A stretch of DNA of 64,000 nt from Flavobacterium azizsancarii (GCF_027980145.1 NZ_JAMZNK010000022.1:1-64000); one strand, 5' to 3'; counted from the first letter of the stretch, positions 26,212-36,763 are shown. Numbers and translations: made by a program. Notes: a model not told the origin generated them from the letters alone.

Positions 26212-26364
26212 TTCTATTTGTTTTTGAGCTATTTACAGATTACTTTCTTATATAAGAAACTAGTAATTAAGCCTTTGTATTTTTCTTACTTTAATAACTC
26301 AAAACGCTTAAAAATAGCGTTCTAAATTTTTTATTATGTTCTATAATTATCAGATAAAGTTATA

Positions 26365-27450
26365 TTATAACAACTTTCTAATCTGATCTACAATTACTTT
26401 CACCGCATTTGGCATTGCCAGCTTTTTAATATTATCACTTAATTGTTTTTGCTTTCCCTGATCTTTCAGTAAAGCTTCAAAAACAATACTAAACTGAGTG
26501 TCTAATTCTGATTCTTTCAACAAAATAGCTCCTTTTGCATCCACTATCGCCTGAGCATTTTTAGTCTGATGATCTTCGGCTACATTTGGTGATGGAATAA
26601 AAATTACCGGTTTCCCAACAATACATAATTCTGAAACTGATGATGCTCCTGCACGAGAAATAATCACATCGGCTGCAGCATATACAAAATCCATTCTTTC
26701 GATAAAATCAACTACTCTTACGTTCTGCTGATTGTGTTTTTTATATTCTTCAAAATATAATTTACCGCATTGCCAGATTACCTGAATATCCTGCGAAAGC
26801 ATATTTTGCAGTTCTTTCTCAATTAACTGATTAACTCTTCTTGCTCCTAAGCTCCCGCCTAAAACCAACAATGTTTTTTTATTAGGATCTAAACCGTAAA
26901 AAGCAATTGCTTCATCACGTTTACTCTCAATATCTATCAGATCCTGACGAACCGGATTTCCGGTTAAAATAATCTTTTCTTTAGGAAAAAATCTTTCCAG
27001 ATTCTGGTAAGCCACACAAATTGCATTAGCTTTTTTACTCAATAGCTTATTCGTTATTCCCGGGAATGAATTTTGCTCCTGAATCACAGTTGGTATTCCC
27101 GCTCCTCCAGCTGCCTGTAACAACGGTCCGCTAGCAAAACCACCTGTACCTATAACTACATTTGGCTTAAATTGTCTGATAATTCTACGCGACTCCAGCA
27201 AACTTGTTGCCAATTTTAACGGAAACATCAAGTTTTGCAAGGTTAATTTTCTCTGTAAACCAGCAATCCAAAGACCTTTTATTTCATAACCCGCCTGAGG
27301 TACTTTTTGCATCTCCATTTTATCTTTGGCACCAACAAAAAGAAATTCAGCATCAGGAAATTGTGCTTTTAATTCATTAGCAATAGCGATTGCAGGATAG
27401 ATATGCCCTCCTGTTCCACCACCACTTAATATGAATTTATAATTTGTCAT
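26365..27450 (-). CDS. murG: MurG glycosyltransferase (lipid II synthesis)
   Basis: This membrane-associated GT28-family enzyme transfers GlcNAc to lipid I to make lipid II. The N-terminal acceptor loop [11 protein letters not shown] is at 10-20, the donor-binding G-rich loop [11 protein letters not shown] is present, and the C-terminal block [15 protein letters not shown] is the GT28 signature. Its length of 361 is usual. It lies 42 bases after ftsW. Confidence 0.98.
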   Translation of the reverse strand: MTNYKFILSGGGTGGHIYPAIAIANELKAQFPDAEFLFVGAKDKMEMQKVPQAGYEIKGLWIAGLQRKLTLQNLMFPLKLATSLLESRRIIRQFKPNVVIGTGGFASGPLLQAAGGAGIPTVIQEQNSFPGITNKLLSKKANAICVAYQNLERFFPKEKIILTGNPVRQDLIDIESKRDEAIAFYGLDPNKKTLLVLGGSLGARRVNQLIEKELQNMLSQDIQVIWQCGKLYFEEYKKHNQQNVRVVDFIERMDFVYAAADVIISRAGASSVSELCIVGKPVIFIPSPNVAEDHQTKNAQAIVDAKGAILLKESELDTQFSIVFEALLKDQGKQKQLSDNIKKLAMPNAVKVIVDQIRKLL

Positions 27451-27492
27451 ATTTTTAAAAGTTATTCGCTTTAAAAATTATTCTTTTTAATC

Positions 27493-28812
27493 TTATTTAT
27501 TTAATACTGCATTCATCGGATTTCTGGAATTATCCTCAATAGAATACATTCCTTCTTCTTCATACACCTCTTGCTTTTCATCACCAATCAAATCTTCTTC
27601 GGCTAGCTCTTTGTCAATTAATCTTTGAAGTGCTTCTTTTCTTCTTTCTTTTTCTTCTAGCTCTTCAGCGATTTCTTCGTCTTTTTTGGTCACACTAATA
27701 ATGATTCCGAGAGAGAAACAGGTCATCCAGATCGAACTACCTCCACTACTGATCAACGGGAGTGTCTGCCCTGTTACCGGCAATAATTCTACTGCAACTG
27801 CCATATTGATCATCGCCTGAAATATCATAGGAAAACCGAGCCCGACGACGACTAACTTCCCAAATAGCGTATTGGCTTTATGCGATGCAATTACAAATCT
27901 GAACAATAACAATAAATACAAGACCAAAATTGCTACTCCGCCAACCAAACCATATTCTTCGACAATAATCGCATAAATAAAATCAGAAGACGATTGTGGC
28001 AAAAAGTTTTTCTGTACACTTTTTCCAGGTCCAACTCCACCAAACTGCCCTGACGCTATTGCGATTTTAGCTTTCTCTATTTGATAATCATCTTCATCCG
28101 GTTTATCAGTGGTAAAGTTCATAATACGACTTTCCCAAGTTGACACCCTGCTAAAGAATCTTGAATCAGGAAAGGCTTTGGCTATCAAAAGGAAAAACAA
28201 AAGCATTGCAATTCCTGAACCTATGATAAAACCAATATATTTTAATGGATACCTGCCTATAAATGTTAACATAATTACCATTGAGAATATCAACGCGGTG
28301 GTTGAGAAGTTCGCTGGTAAAATAAGCGCCAATGTTATAAAAACCGGTAACCAAAGTTGTATTAATGATGTTTGAAACGGCTCATTTTCATCTCTTGCTT
28401 TCGACAAATAACGTGCTACATAAATAAACAATATACTAGCTGCCAGAGTAGAAGTTTGAAATGTAATACCTATAAATGGTACTTGAATCCAACGACTTGC
28501 ATTTGCACCGGCTATTACAGTTCCTTTTAAAAGCGTATAGGCCAATAAAACCCAAACTACCGGAAGCGCTACTTTCGAAATCGCCCTGAAATAATGATAC
28601 GGAACTCTGTGCACCCAATAAATAATCAAAAAACCAATACAAATATGAGCCAGATGTTTTACCAAATAACCCAATGTATTTCCGGTTCCGTGACCTATAT
28701 ATGCCAAATTACTACTCGCACTAAAAACAGGCATAAACGAAAACAACGCCAATAAAGCCACGAATGACCATATTACCCTATCTCCTTTAAGTTTGTTTAC
28801 GAGTTCTTTCAT
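27493..28812 (-). CDS. ftsW: FtsW/SEDS peptidoglycan polymerase
   Basis: This polytopic SEDS-family glycosyltransferase polymerises lipid II at the septum with its partner PBP. About ten hydrophobic segments are visible and the family C-terminal block LPLISSGGSSIWMTC is present, with FGGVGPGKSVQKNFLPQSSSDFIYA in the large periplasmic loop (the motif is quoted in part: GVGPGKSVQKNFLP). A charged cytoplasmic tail of about 55 residues (EEIAEELEEKERR onward) is longer than in most relatives. It lies between murD and murG as in other dcw clusters. Confidence 0.96.
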   Translation of the reverse strand: MKELVNKLKGDRVIWSFVALLALFSFMPVFSASSNLAYIGHGTGNTLGYLVKHLAHICIGFLIIYWVHRVPYHYFRAISKVALPVVWVLLAYTLLKGTVIAGANASRWIQVPFIGITFQTSTLAASILFIYVARYLSKARDENEPFQTSLIQLWLPVFITLALILPANFSTTALIFSMVIMLTFIGRYPLKYIGFIIGSGIAMLLFFLLIAKAFPDSRFFSRVSTWESRIMNFTTDKPDEDDYQIEKAKIAIASGQFGGVGPGKSVQKNFLPQSSSDFIYAIIVEEYGLVGGVAILVLYLLLLFRFVIASHKANTLFGKLVVVGLGFPMIFQAMINMAVAVELLPVTGQTLPLISSGGSSIWMTCFSLGIIISVTKKDEEIAEELEEKERRKEALQRLIDKELAEEDLIGDEKQEVYEEEGMYSIEDNSRNPMNAVLNK

Positions 28813-28839
28813 AATCTTTTTGTTTCAGGTTTTTCTTAT

Positions 28840-28874
28840 TTCAGGTTTCAGTTTTTCCTCACGTGAAACCTGAA
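28840..28874. repeat. Small inverted repeat between ftsW and murD
   Basis: TTCAGGTTTCA (28840-28850) is the complement of TGAAACCTGAA (28864-28874). Further TTTCAGGT and TTGAAACTT words flank it, so it looks like a fragment of a short dispersed repeat rather than a clean terminator. The minus strand lacks a T-run directly after the stem. Confidence 0.5.
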
Positions 28875-28889
28875 CTTGAAACTTTTTTT

Positions 28890-30224
28890 CTACAAGTTAT
28901 GTACAGCTTGCTTAAATTGCTTTCCTCTGTCTTCGTAGCTTTCGAATAAATCGAAACTTGCGCAGGCTGGAGATAATAAAACAGCATCTCCTTTTTCTGT
29001 TAAACGTTGTGCCGTTTTTACAGCATCGTTCATATTATTAACTTCTACCATGATATCAACAACATTACCAAAAGCATTAATAATTTTATGATTATCAACT
29101 CCCAGGCAAATAATTGCTTTTACTTTTTCACGAACTAATGACATCAATTCGTTATAATCATTTCCTTTATCAACTCCTCCAACAATCCAAACCGTAGGAA
29201 CATTCATGCTGTCTAAAGCAAAGAAAGTTGCGTTTACATTTGTTGCTTTTGAATCATTGATATATTGAACATTCTGAATTTTTAATACTTTTTCTAAGCG
29301 GTGTTCAACACCTTGAAAATTAGATAAACTTTCACGAATTGTTGCATTTCTAATTTGCATCAACTTTGCTACAGAGCTTGCTGCCATTGCGTTTTTCATG
29401 TTATGTTTTCCTTCTAACGCAATGTATTCTGTTTCCATTGTAAACTCTTCTTGGTTGATCTTTATTTCCATTTTGTTGTTATTTATAGAAGCCCCTTCAT
29501 CAAATTGTTTCGTTAACGAAAAAGGAATTAATTTTGCTTTTGTTGTGTTGTTCTTTAACCATTCTGCAATTGCCTCATCATCTGCATCGTAAATAAGATA
29601 ATCGCTTTCGGTCTGATTCATTGTTATTCGAAACTTTGAATCGATGTATTTTTGATATTTATATTCGTATCGATCTAAATGATCCGGACTAATATTTGTA
29701 ATAATGGCAATATCCGGCCTGTAATCTATAATTCCGTCGAGCTGAAAACTGCTTAATTCAAGGACATATGCATCGAATTTATTTTCGGCTACCTGCCAGG
29801 CAAAACTCTTTCCAATATTTCCTCCCAAGCCCACATTCAAACCAGCAGATTTTAACAAATGATGTGTCAACATCGTTGTGGTCGTTTTACCGTTGCTTCC
29901 GGTAATCCCAATTGTCAGAGCTTCAGTAAAAGGTTTAGCAAATTCGATTTCTGAAATCACTTTGATTCCGGCAGCGATAAGCTTTTGTACTATGGGAGAT
30001 TTCTCAGGAATTCCGGGACTTTTCATCACCACGTCGGCGTTTAAAATCAGGTCTTCAGTATGTTTTTCTTCTTCCCAAGCAATTTTATTAATGATAAGAA
30101 CTTCTTTATAACTCTCCTTTATTTTTCCAAAGTCAGATACAAAAACTTCGTATCCTTGTTTCTTTCCGAGAATAGCCGTTCCAACGCCACTTTCTCCTCC
30201 GCCAAGTACTACCAATCTCTTCAT
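28890..30224 (-). CDS. murD: UDP-N-acetylmuramoyl-L-alanine--D-glutamate ligase MurD
   Basis: This cytosolic Mur ligase adds D-glutamate to UDP-MurNAc-L-Ala. The N-terminal motif VLGGGESGVGTA is at 6-16, the P-loop GSNGKTTT at 109-116, and the block LEVNDSKATNVNAT (here YINDSKATN) is typical of MurD. It has 444 residues. Its ATG directly abuts the mraY stop, so the two are likely cotranslated. Confidence 0.98.
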   Translation of the reverse strand: MKRLVVLGGGESGVGTAILGKKQGYEVFVSDFGKIKESYKEVLIINKIAWEEEKHTEDLILNADVVMKSPGIPEKSPIVQKLIAAGIKVISEIEFAKPFTEALTIGITGSNGKTTTTMLTHHLLKSAGLNVGLGGNIGKSFAWQVAENKFDAYVLELSSFQLDGIIDYRPDIAIITNISPDHLDRYEYKYQKYIDSKFRITMNQTESDYLIYDADDEAIAEWLKNNTTKAKLIPFSLTKQFDEGASINNNKMEIKINQEEFTMETEYIALEGKHNMKNAMAASSVAKLMQIRNATIRESLSNFQGVEHRLEKVLKIQNVQYINDSKATNVNATFFALDSMNVPTVWIVGGVDKGNDYNELMSLVREKVKAIICLGVDNHKIINAFGNVVDIMVEVNNMNDAVKTAQRLTEKGDAVLLSPACASFDLFESYEDRGKQFKQAVHNL

Positions 30225-31457
30225 CTATCTAAGTTTTAAAGTAACAATTGATAATATGGCTAACATGATTGCAACGATCCAAAAACGGGTTACAATTTTA
30301 CTCTCATGATATCCTTTCTTTTGGTAATGATGATGCAATGGCGACATTAGAAAAATTCTTCGCCCTTCTCCAAAACGCTTTTTGGTATATTTAAAGTAAC
30401 TTACTTGTAAAACCACTGAAAAATTCTCTACCAAAAAGATTCCACACAATAAGGGAATCAATAATTCTTTACGAACGGCAATAGCTAAAACCGCAATGAT
30501 TCCTCCAATAGTCAAACTTCCTGTATCTCCCATAAAAACAGATGCCGGATAAGAATTGTACCACAGAAACCCAATTAGAGCTCCCACAAATGCAGATATA
30601 AAAACAGTCATTTCCCCAGAATTAGGGATGTACATAATATTTAGATAATTAGAAAAAATAATATTCCCTGAAACAAACGTAAATATCCCGAGTGCCAGTA
30701 CCGAAACTGCCGAAGTTCCTGCGGCAAGCCCGTCAATTCCATCCGTTAAATTAGCTCCGTTAGAAACTGCAGTAATAATAAATATCACAACCGGAATAAA
30801 AATCAACCAAGCCCATTTTTCATATCCTTCACCAGTCCACGCTAATAATTCAGCATAATCAAATTCATTGTTTTTTACGAAAGGAATCGTTGTTGCAGTT
30901 GATTTTTCTTCTATTGGTGCAGGCAAAACAACAGCTGTATTTGTCGCAGTTCTAAAAACATCTGTTCTACCGGTATCTGTTCTTACTGTTACTGCAGGAT
31001 TAAAATAAAGAACCGCTCCAACTATAATTCCCAAACCAACTTGTCCTATAACTTTAAAAATTCCTTTAAGCCCTTGTTTATCTTTTTTGAATATCTTGAT
31101 ATAATCGTCTACAAAACCAATTGTCCCCATCCAAAGAGTAGTTACAATAAGCAATACTATATAAATATTGTGCAAACGAGCAAACAACAAAACCGGTACC
31201 AGTGTAGCAAAAATGATAATTAATCCTCCCATTGTTGGAGTTCCCGCTTTTTCATTTTGACCAGCCAGACCTAACTCACGAACAGTTTCGCCAACTTGTT
31301 GTTTACGCAAAAAGTTTATAATTCTTTTTCCGTAAATCGTTGACAAAAGCAAAGAAAGCATCAATGCCAAAGCCGATCTAAAGGTGATGTACTGAAAAAC
31401 ACCTGTCCCTGGGACATCCATTGTTTTGTCTAAATACTCAAATAAATAGTATAGCAT
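30225..31457 (-). CDS. mraY: Phospho-N-acetylmuramoyl-pentapeptide transferase MraY
   Basis: This inner-membrane enzyme makes lipid I from UDP-MurNAc-pentapeptide and undecaprenyl phosphate. It has about ten transmembrane segments, the catalytic DD pair D117/D118 in GFVDDYIK, the [12 protein letters not shown] block and the cytoplasmic [10 protein letters not shown] motif. It is 410 residues rather than about 360. The extra length is mostly a hydrophilic stretch at about residues 160-205 between membrane helices, a usual Bacteroidota feature. An AAATTCC-type repeat lies between it and murE. Confidence 0.97.
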   Translation of the reverse strand: MLYYLFEYLDKTMDVPGTGVFQYITFRSALALMLSLLLSTIYGKRIINFLRKQQVGETVRELGLAGQNEKAGTPTMGGLIIIFATLVPVLLFARLHNIYIVLLIVTTLWMGTIGFVDDYIKIFKKDKQGLKGIFKVIGQVGLGIIVGAVLYFNPAVTVRTDTGRTDVFRTATNTAVVLPAPIEEKSTATTIPFVKNNEFDYAELLAWTGEGYEKWAWLIFIPVVIFIITAVSNGANLTDGIDGLAAGTSAVSVLALGIFTFVSGNIIFSNYLNIMYIPNSGEMTVFISAFVGALIGFLWYNSYPASVFMGDTGSLTIGGIIAVLAIAVRKELLIPLLCGIFLVENFSVVLQVSYFKYTKKRFGEGRRIFLMSPLHHHYQKKGYHESKIVTRFWIVAIMLAILSIVTLKLR

Positions 31458-31471
31458 ATATTTTATATTTT

Positions 31472-31505
31472 AAATTCCAATCTTGAAATTCCAAATTCCA
31501 ATTTT
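31472..31505. repeat. Short AAATTCCAA direct repeats
   Basis: AAATTCCAA occurs as three imperfect tandem words in the 81-base spacer between murE and mraY. The same word forms inverted repeats at 19826-19865 and 38585-38629. Confidence 0.45.
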
Positions 31506-31538
31506 GTCGTGTGGTATTTTAGAATTAAAATTGATTAA

Positions 31539-33002
31539 TTATTTATTTAGTTGATCTAAAATTTCTTTTACTGTTTCCATATCATCAAAATGATGGCGAA
31601 CACCATTTATTTCCTGATACGTTTCATGACCTTTACCGGCAATTAAAACAATATCATTTGGCTGAGCCAATTGACAAGCTGTTTTAATCGCTTGTTTTCT
31701 ATCGGTAATTCTCAATAGTTTTTTATAATTATGCGCTTCGACCCCTTTTTCCATTTCATCCAAAATCACTTCAGGATCTTCATTTCTCGGATTATCCGAA
31801 GTTAAAATTGCTTTATCACTAAGATCTGTAGCAATTTTAGCCATAATTGGCCTTTTCGTTTTATCTCTGTTTCCGCCACAACCTACAACTGTAATTAGTT
31901 GCTCATTTTTAGTACGGATATCGCCTATTGTTTTCAAAACATTATCAAGAGCATCCGGAGTATGTGCATAATCTACAATCGCTGTAATATTACCAGCCGA
32001 AACAATGTATTGAAAACGACCTGAAACACTCTCTAAATCAGACAGTAATCGCAATGCTTCAAGACTATCCATTCCTAACTCTACAGCAGTACCGTAAATC
32101 GCTAAAACGTTATAAGCATTAAAAGTCCCTATCAATTTTACCCAAACTTCATTATCATTCACTTTTAATAGTAATCCTGATAATTGACTTTCTAATATTA
32201 TTGCTTTAAAATCAGCATAAGACTTTAATGCATAAGTGAATTTTCTCGCAACTGTATTCTGCAACATCACAGGCCCGTTTTTATCATCGATATTTGATAA
32301 AGCAAAAGCTGTTTTTGGCAATGAATCAAAAAATGACTTTTTTACATCTCTGTATTCTGCAAAAGTTGAGTGATAATCTAAATGATCGTGCGATAGATTC
32401 GTAAAAACCCCGCCCACAAAATGCAACGCTTCTGTACGTTTTTGGTGAATTCCATGAGAACTCACTTCCATAAAACAATGTGTAACACCTGCTTCGATCA
32501 TTTCATTTAAATAATGATTGATTGTAATCGAATCCGGAGTTGTATGTGTTGCTTTATATTCTGTTTCATCCACCATTATTTTCACGGTTGACAACAAACC
32601 AACTTTAAAACCTGCTTTTTGAAACAACTGAAACAATAATGAAGCAATTGTTGTTTTTCCGTTTGTACCTGTAACACCAACTAATTTTAATTTTTCAGAA
32701 GGATTTCCAAAATAATTAGCTGCCATAAAAGCCAAAGCAGTATTCGTATCTTTTACTTTAATATAAGTGACTCCTTTTTCAATATTTTCCGGCAATGCAT
32801 CACAAATAATCGCAACAGCTCCTAATTGAATTGCTTTTTCTATATAATCGTGACCATCAGAAAGCGATCCGCGAATTGCTACAAAAACATCATTCGCTTC
32901 AATCTTTCTTGAATCAAACTCAATTTTATGTACATCAATTTCCGTCGAACCCGTTACAGACTCAATAGCTACTTTATATAATATGTCTTTCAGTATTTTC
33001 AC
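31539..33002 (-). CDS. murE: MurE ligase, meso-diaminopimelate type
   Basis: This cytosolic ligase adds the third residue of the stem peptide. The P-loop is GTNGKTT at 112-118. The substrate-choosing motif is DNPR at 403-406, the signature of enzymes that use meso-diaminopimelate rather than lysine. The late motif IAGKGHETYQ is also present. It has 487 residues. Its start overlaps the ftsI stop by four bases. Confidence 0.98.
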   Translation of the reverse strand: MKILKDILYKVAIESVTGSTEIDVHKIEFDSRKIEANDVFVAIRGSLSDGHDYIEKAIQLGAVAIICDALPENIEKGVTYIKVKDTNTALAFMAANYFGNPSEKLKLVGVTGTNGKTTIASLLFQLFQKAGFKVGLLSTVKIMVDETEYKATHTTPDSITINHYLNEMIEAGVTHCFMEVSSHGIHQKRTEALHFVGGVFTNLSHDHLDYHSTFAEYRDVKKSFFDSLPKTAFALSNIDDKNGPVMLQNTVARKFTYALKSYADFKAIILESQLSGLLLKVNDNEVWVKLIGTFNAYNVLAIYGTAVELGMDSLEALRLLSDLESVSGRFQYIVSAGNITAIVDYAHTPDALDNVLKTIGDIRTKNEQLITVVGCGGNRDKTKRPIMAKIATDLSDKAILTSDNPRNEDPEVILDEMEKGVEAHNYKKLLRITDRKQAIKTACQLAQPNDIVLIAGKGHETYQEINGVRHHFDDMETVKEILDQLNK

Positions 33003-35008
33003 GATAATTCTAATACTATTGTTGTGTTTTTACTAATATTTTCTCCAGCCTGTAATGACTGTTTTTTTACTTTTCCTACTCCATTAACTCTTACTTTCAA
33101 ACCTAAGTTTTCCAGTAAAGCGATTGCATCCATTCCCGGCATTCCTTTTAAATCCGGAATCTGATTTGATTTTTTTCTGGATTCTATATCATACTTATCG
33201 TAACTGATTTCTTGCTTTGAAATTTTAGAATCCAGTTGCTTAATTTTATTTGTCGAAGGCGCATCTGTAAATATTTTTTGGGCAATTCTTTTAAAAACCG
33301 GCCCTGCAACATCTGCTCCGTAATAATTATTTTTTGATGTATTTGGCTTATGAACCACTACAATACAAGAATATTTAGGATGATCTGCCGGGAAATACCC
33401 AACAAAAGAAGATGCATAATACAATGCTGACTTTCCTTCTTTACCACCATAGTTTACCTGCGCTGTTCCTGTTTTTCCTGCCATCGAAAAATCTTTCGAA
33501 TACAACTTAGAACCAGTTCCTTTTTTTACCACATTAAGCAATACTGCTCTAATTTTTTTGATAGTTTCAGGAGAACACACCTTTGGATTAATCACTTCAA
33601 CATCAAACTTTTTGATGGTTTTGTTCCACTCTTTAATTTCTGAAACAAATTGAGGCTTTACCATTACTCCATTATTGGCAATTGAGTTATACAATGCCAG
33701 CGTTTGCATTGGCGTAACCGAAACTCCGTAACCAAAAGCCATCCATGGCAATGAAACTCCTGACCAATGCTTGTCTCCCGGTTGTGGTATGTAAGGTCTT
33801 CCTTCTCCTTGAAAATGCAATCCCAGTGTTTTATTTAAGCCGTAACTATTAATATGATTGACGAATTTTGATGGATTGCTTTTATAATTATCATAAACCG
33901 CCTGAACCATTACTGTATTAGACGAAAGTTCAAAACCACGTGCTAACGAAATTTTACCGTAACCTCCTCTATGCGAATCACGAACAGCACGACCATAATA
34001 TCTCACTTCTCCTCCATGACTGTCAAAAACAGTACTTGTATCTGCAACTTTATCTTCTAAAATCGCCATTAAATCAACTAATTTAAAAGTAGATCCTGGC
34101 TCATGAGACTCTGCTACAGCATAATTTGTAGTTTCATAGTACGATCCGTCTTCTGCTCTTCCTAAATTTGAAATCGCTTTTACATGACCTGTTTCTGTCT
34201 CCATAACTACCACACAACCGTGATCTGCTTCGTATTCTTCTAACTGTTTCAATAAGGCATGGTGCGCAATATCCTGAATAAAAACATCGATTGTCGAGAT
34301 AACATCAAAACCATCTTGTGGGTCAACTTCATTGACATCACGAATAGGTTTCCATTGTCCTTTTGCAATTTTTTGCTTTAAAATCTTACCGTCTTTTCCA
34401 TTCAGATAATTTTTAAAAGCCCATTCAATTCCTTTACCAACCTCTACTCCTGTTGCAGGATCGATACGATCATAACCAATTGTTCTTTCGGCAATTTTTC
34501 CTATCGGATGTTTTCTAACAGTTTCCTGTTCAATTATAATCCCACCTTTAAAAGCTCCTAAATTAAATAATGGAAAACCTTTTATTTTTACATATTCAGT
34601 ATAACTCAAATTACGCGCGATCAGATAATATCTATTTTTATTAGCTCTCGCTTTTCTTAGATCTTTTTCGAAATAACTTCCTGTTTTATCTAAAACTGTT
34701 GCCAGTGAATCTGATAATGCTTTTACATATTTTTCAAAAGTTTCTGTTTTTGGCGCTTTCGCATCAAAACGAATCTCGTAATTAGGAATTGATGTTGCCA
34801 ATAAACTTCCGTCAGCAGAATAGATGTTTCCTTTGTTTGCCGGAATTACAAAATTTCTAACCGTACGCTGTTTTGCCAGTTTTCTATAATAATCTCCTTC
34901 AACCCATTGAATATTGGTTAACTTAACAACAATAGCAATTGCCATCACAAAGATGAAAACTGCTACGAGGTAAATTCTGTAGGATATATTTTTATCGTCT
35001 ACTGCCAT
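32999..35008 (-). CDS. ftsI: Septal penicillin-binding protein 3 (FtsI) with PASTA domain
   Basis: This bitopic transpeptidase cross-links septal peptidoglycan. One membrane helix lies at about residues 11-30, then a pedestal domain, then the transpeptidase domain with STFK (306-309, catalytic Ser306), SSN (362-364) and KTG (512-514). A single PASTA domain closes the protein (about 612-669, NQIPDLKGMPGMDAIALLE, quoted in part). PASTA tails are standard in Bacteroidota FtsI. It overlaps the ftsL-like gene by 10 bases and murE by 4. Confidence 0.97.
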   Translation of the reverse strand: MAVDDKNISYRIYLVAVFIFVMAIAIVVKLTNIQWVEGDYYRKLAKQRTVRNFVIPANKGNIYSADGSLLATSIPNYEIRFDAKAPKTETFEKYVKALSDSLATVLDKTGSYFEKDLRKARANKNRYYLIARNLSYTEYVKIKGFPLFNLGAFKGGIIIEQETVRKHPIGKIAERTIGYDRIDPATGVEVGKGIEWAFKNYLNGKDGKILKQKIAKGQWKPIRDVNEVDPQDGFDVISTIDVFIQDIAHHALLKQLEEYEADHGCVVVMETETGHVKAISNLGRAEDGSYYETTNYAVAESHEPGSTFKLVDLMAILEDKVADTSTVFDSHGGEVRYYGRAVRDSHRGGYGKISLARGFELSSNTVMVQAVYDNYKSNPSKFVNHINSYGLNKTLGLHFQGEGRPYIPQPGDKHWSGVSLPWMAFGYGVSVTPMQTLALYNSIANNGVMVKPQFVSEIKEWNKTIKKFDVEVINPKVCSPETIKKIRAVLLNVVKKGTGSKLYSKDFSMAGKTGTAQVNYGGKEGKSALYYASSFVGYFPADHPKYSCIVVVHKPNTSKNNYYGADVAGPVFKRIAQKIFTDAPSTNKIKQLDSKISKQEISYDKYDIESRKKSNQIPDLKGMPGMDAIALLENLGLKVRVNGVGKVKKQSLQAGENISKNTTIVLELS

Positions 35009-35346
35009 ATTCTTTTAAAGAAACCTTTTTCTTCTTCTTTTTTTACTTCTATTTTAACCGGAGGAACCGTTGACGGAAAAATCTGTTTTTCAAGCATTTT
35101 ATCCGATATTGTTGATTCCATCTTCAACTTCATTAATTCTGAACGACGATCTACAAATTCAGATCGCAATTCTTTTACTTCATTATTCAGCTTTGCAATT
35201 TCAAAAACCTTTTGTTCGTATCGTTGTGTATTGGCAATCATCAGAATAGCAAGTAAAATGATAAAAACAATAAAACGCCAGTTCTTTACCGCGTCATCGT
35301 TTAATAAAAATCTTGCTTTTAATATGCCAAATACTCCACCTTTCAT
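34999..35346 (-). CDS. FtsL-like cell division protein
   Basis: This small bitopic protein of 115 residues has one transmembrane helix (about 24-40, FIVFIILLAILMIA) and then a periplasmic coiled coil with heptad-like leucines (IAKLNNEVKELRSEF, SELMKLKMES). Size, topology and position between rsmH and ftsI fit FtsL, which scaffolds FtsQ and activates FtsWI. Sequence identity to classical FtsL is low, so the symbol is left blank. Confidence 0.85.
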   Translation of the reverse strand: MKGGVFGILKARFLLNDDAVKNWRFIVFIILLAILMIANTQRYEQKVFEIAKLNNEVKELRSEFVDRRSELMKLKMESTISDKMLEKQIFPSTVPPVKIEVKKEEEKGFFKRIWQ

Positions 35347-35362
35347 TTTCTACCTATATATA

Positions 35363-36271
35363 TTATATCTTCTCAGCAATTCTGAGCTTTGCACTTCTTG
35401 CTCTGTTGTTGATTTTGATCTCGGCATCATCCGGAACAATCAACTTTCCTATCGTTTTAAAAGGAACAGAAAAATTTCCGAAGAAATCACGTTCCGGCTC
35501 ACCTTCAAACATTCCGTTTTTAATAAATCTTTTTACCAATCTATCCTCTAACGAATGATAAGAGATAACAGAAAATCTTCCGCCCGGATTTAGAATTTCA
35601 AGAGATTGCTCGATAAATTCTTTTAAAACATCCATTTCCTGATTTACCTCGATACGAATTGCCTGATAGATCTGAGCCAATATTTTATTACGCACTCTTT
35701 CCGGTAAATATTTTGCCAGAACATCTTTTAATTCATCTGTAGTTTTTATTGGCAGATGTTCTCTTGCCTCTACAATTGTTCTTGCTAAAACCGGTGCATT
35801 CTTCAACTCCCCATAATCAAAAAAAACACGACGTAAATCCTGTTCTTCATATTCGTTAACCACACGGTAAGCATTTAAATCATTTTTCTGACTCATCCGC
35901 ATATCGAGTTCGGCATCAAATCTTGTCGAGAACCCTCTTTCCGGAACATCAAACTGATGCGATGAAACACCTAAATCAGCCAAAATTCCATCAACACTTT
36001 TAACACCATGAAAACGAAGAAATCTTTTTATAAACCTAAAGTTCTCATTAATTAAGGTAAACCTTTCATCTGGTAACGCATTTGCCAATGCATCTTCGTC
36101 CTGATCAAAAGCAAATAATTTTCCGTTTGGCCCTAATCGTTTCAAAATCTCTTTTGAATGACCACCGCCACCAAACGTAACATCTACATAAACGCCATCT
36201 GGTTTAATATTTAAACCATCAACTGTAGGATGAAGCAAAACCGGATTATGATATTCCATTGTCGTCGTCAT
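35363..36271 (-). CDS. rsmH: 16S rRNA m4C1402 methyltransferase RsmH (MraW)
   Basis: This SAM-dependent enzyme N4-methylates C1402 of 16S rRNA. Motifs are HNPVLL at the N-terminus, the SAM loop FGGGGHSKEIL (33-43), FAFDQDEDA, and VDGILADLGVSSHQFD, followed by RGFSTRFDAELDMRM (the usual RGFSF-DMRM block), and SYHSLEDRLVK near the end. It has 302 residues. Its first 26 bases overlap mraZ, so translation is probably coupled. Confidence 0.97.
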   Translation of the reverse strand: MTTTMEYHNPVLLHPTVDGLNIKPDGVYVDVTFGGGGHSKEILKRLGPNGKLFAFDQDEDALANALPDERFTLINENFRFIKRFLRFHGVKSVDGILADLGVSSHQFDVPERGFSTRFDAELDMRMSQKNDLNAYRVVNEYEEQDLRRVFFDYGELKNAPVLARTIVEAREHLPIKTTDELKDVLAKYLPERVRNKILAQIYQAIRIEVNQEMDVLKEFIEQSLEILNPGGRFSVISYHSLEDRLVKRFIKNGMFEGEPERDFFGNFSVPFKTIGKLIVPDDAEIKINNRARSAKLRIAEKI

Positions 36272-36719
36272 TAATATTTCCCATTACTTCTTCGGCTAAA
36301 TCTGCAAAATCCATATCTTCGCCGCTTATTGATTTTTCATATAAATCTTTATCCCAAATCTCCACAATATTAACCGCAGATGAAAAAACCACATCTTTAG
36401 AAATACCTGAAAAAGCTACCAAGTCCTTTGGAACCAATAACCTTCCCAATGCATCAATCTCTACTACTTTAACTCCAGCAGTAAATCTTCGAATGAAATC
36501 ATTGTTCTTTTTTACAAAACGATTCAGCTTGTTGATTTTTTGCATCATCAAGTTCCATTCTTCCATTGGATATAATTCTAAACACGGCTGAAAAACAGAG
36601 CGCTTCAAAACGAATCCGTCCTGAAGAGAAGAAGCCAATTGCTTTTTCAAGGGTGCAGGCATCATTAGCCTCCCTTTAGCATCGACTTTACACTCATATG
36701 TTCCAACAATTGTGTTCAA
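36246..36719 (-). CDS. mraZ: Transcription regulator MraZ
   Basis: This DNA-binding protein autoregulates the dcw cluster. It has two tandem SpoVT/AbrB-like halves, each with the MraZ motif: DAKGRLMMPAPLKKQL (13-28) and DALGRLLVPKDLVAF (about 89-103). It has 157 residues and is the first gene of the cluster. Directly upstream are three direct TGGTA boxes with a 10-bp period, in the position of an autoregulatory operator. Confidence 0.97.
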   Translation of the reverse strand: MNTIVGTYECKVDAKGRLMMPAPLKKQLASSLQDGFVLKRSVFQPCLELYPMEEWNLMMQKINKLNRFVKKNNDFIRRFTAGVKVVEIDALGRLLVPKDLVAFSGISKDVVFSSAVNIVEIWDKDLYEKSISGEDMDFADLAEEVMGNINDDDNGIS

Positions 36720-36745
36720 GAAAATTACATTAATATGTTACACAG

Positions 36746-36753
36746 CAAAAATA
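36746..36753 (-). promoter_or_regulatory. Putative mraZ promoter -7 element (TATTTTTG)
   Basis: On the minus strand TATTTTTG matches TAnnTTTG. Transcription would start near 36742, leaving a leader of about 22 bases before mraZ. The region where a -33 element would sit (about 36771-36780) has no TTTG but is occupied by the TGGTA boxes. Confidence 0.45.
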
Positions 36754-36763
36754 TAAAAAATAT

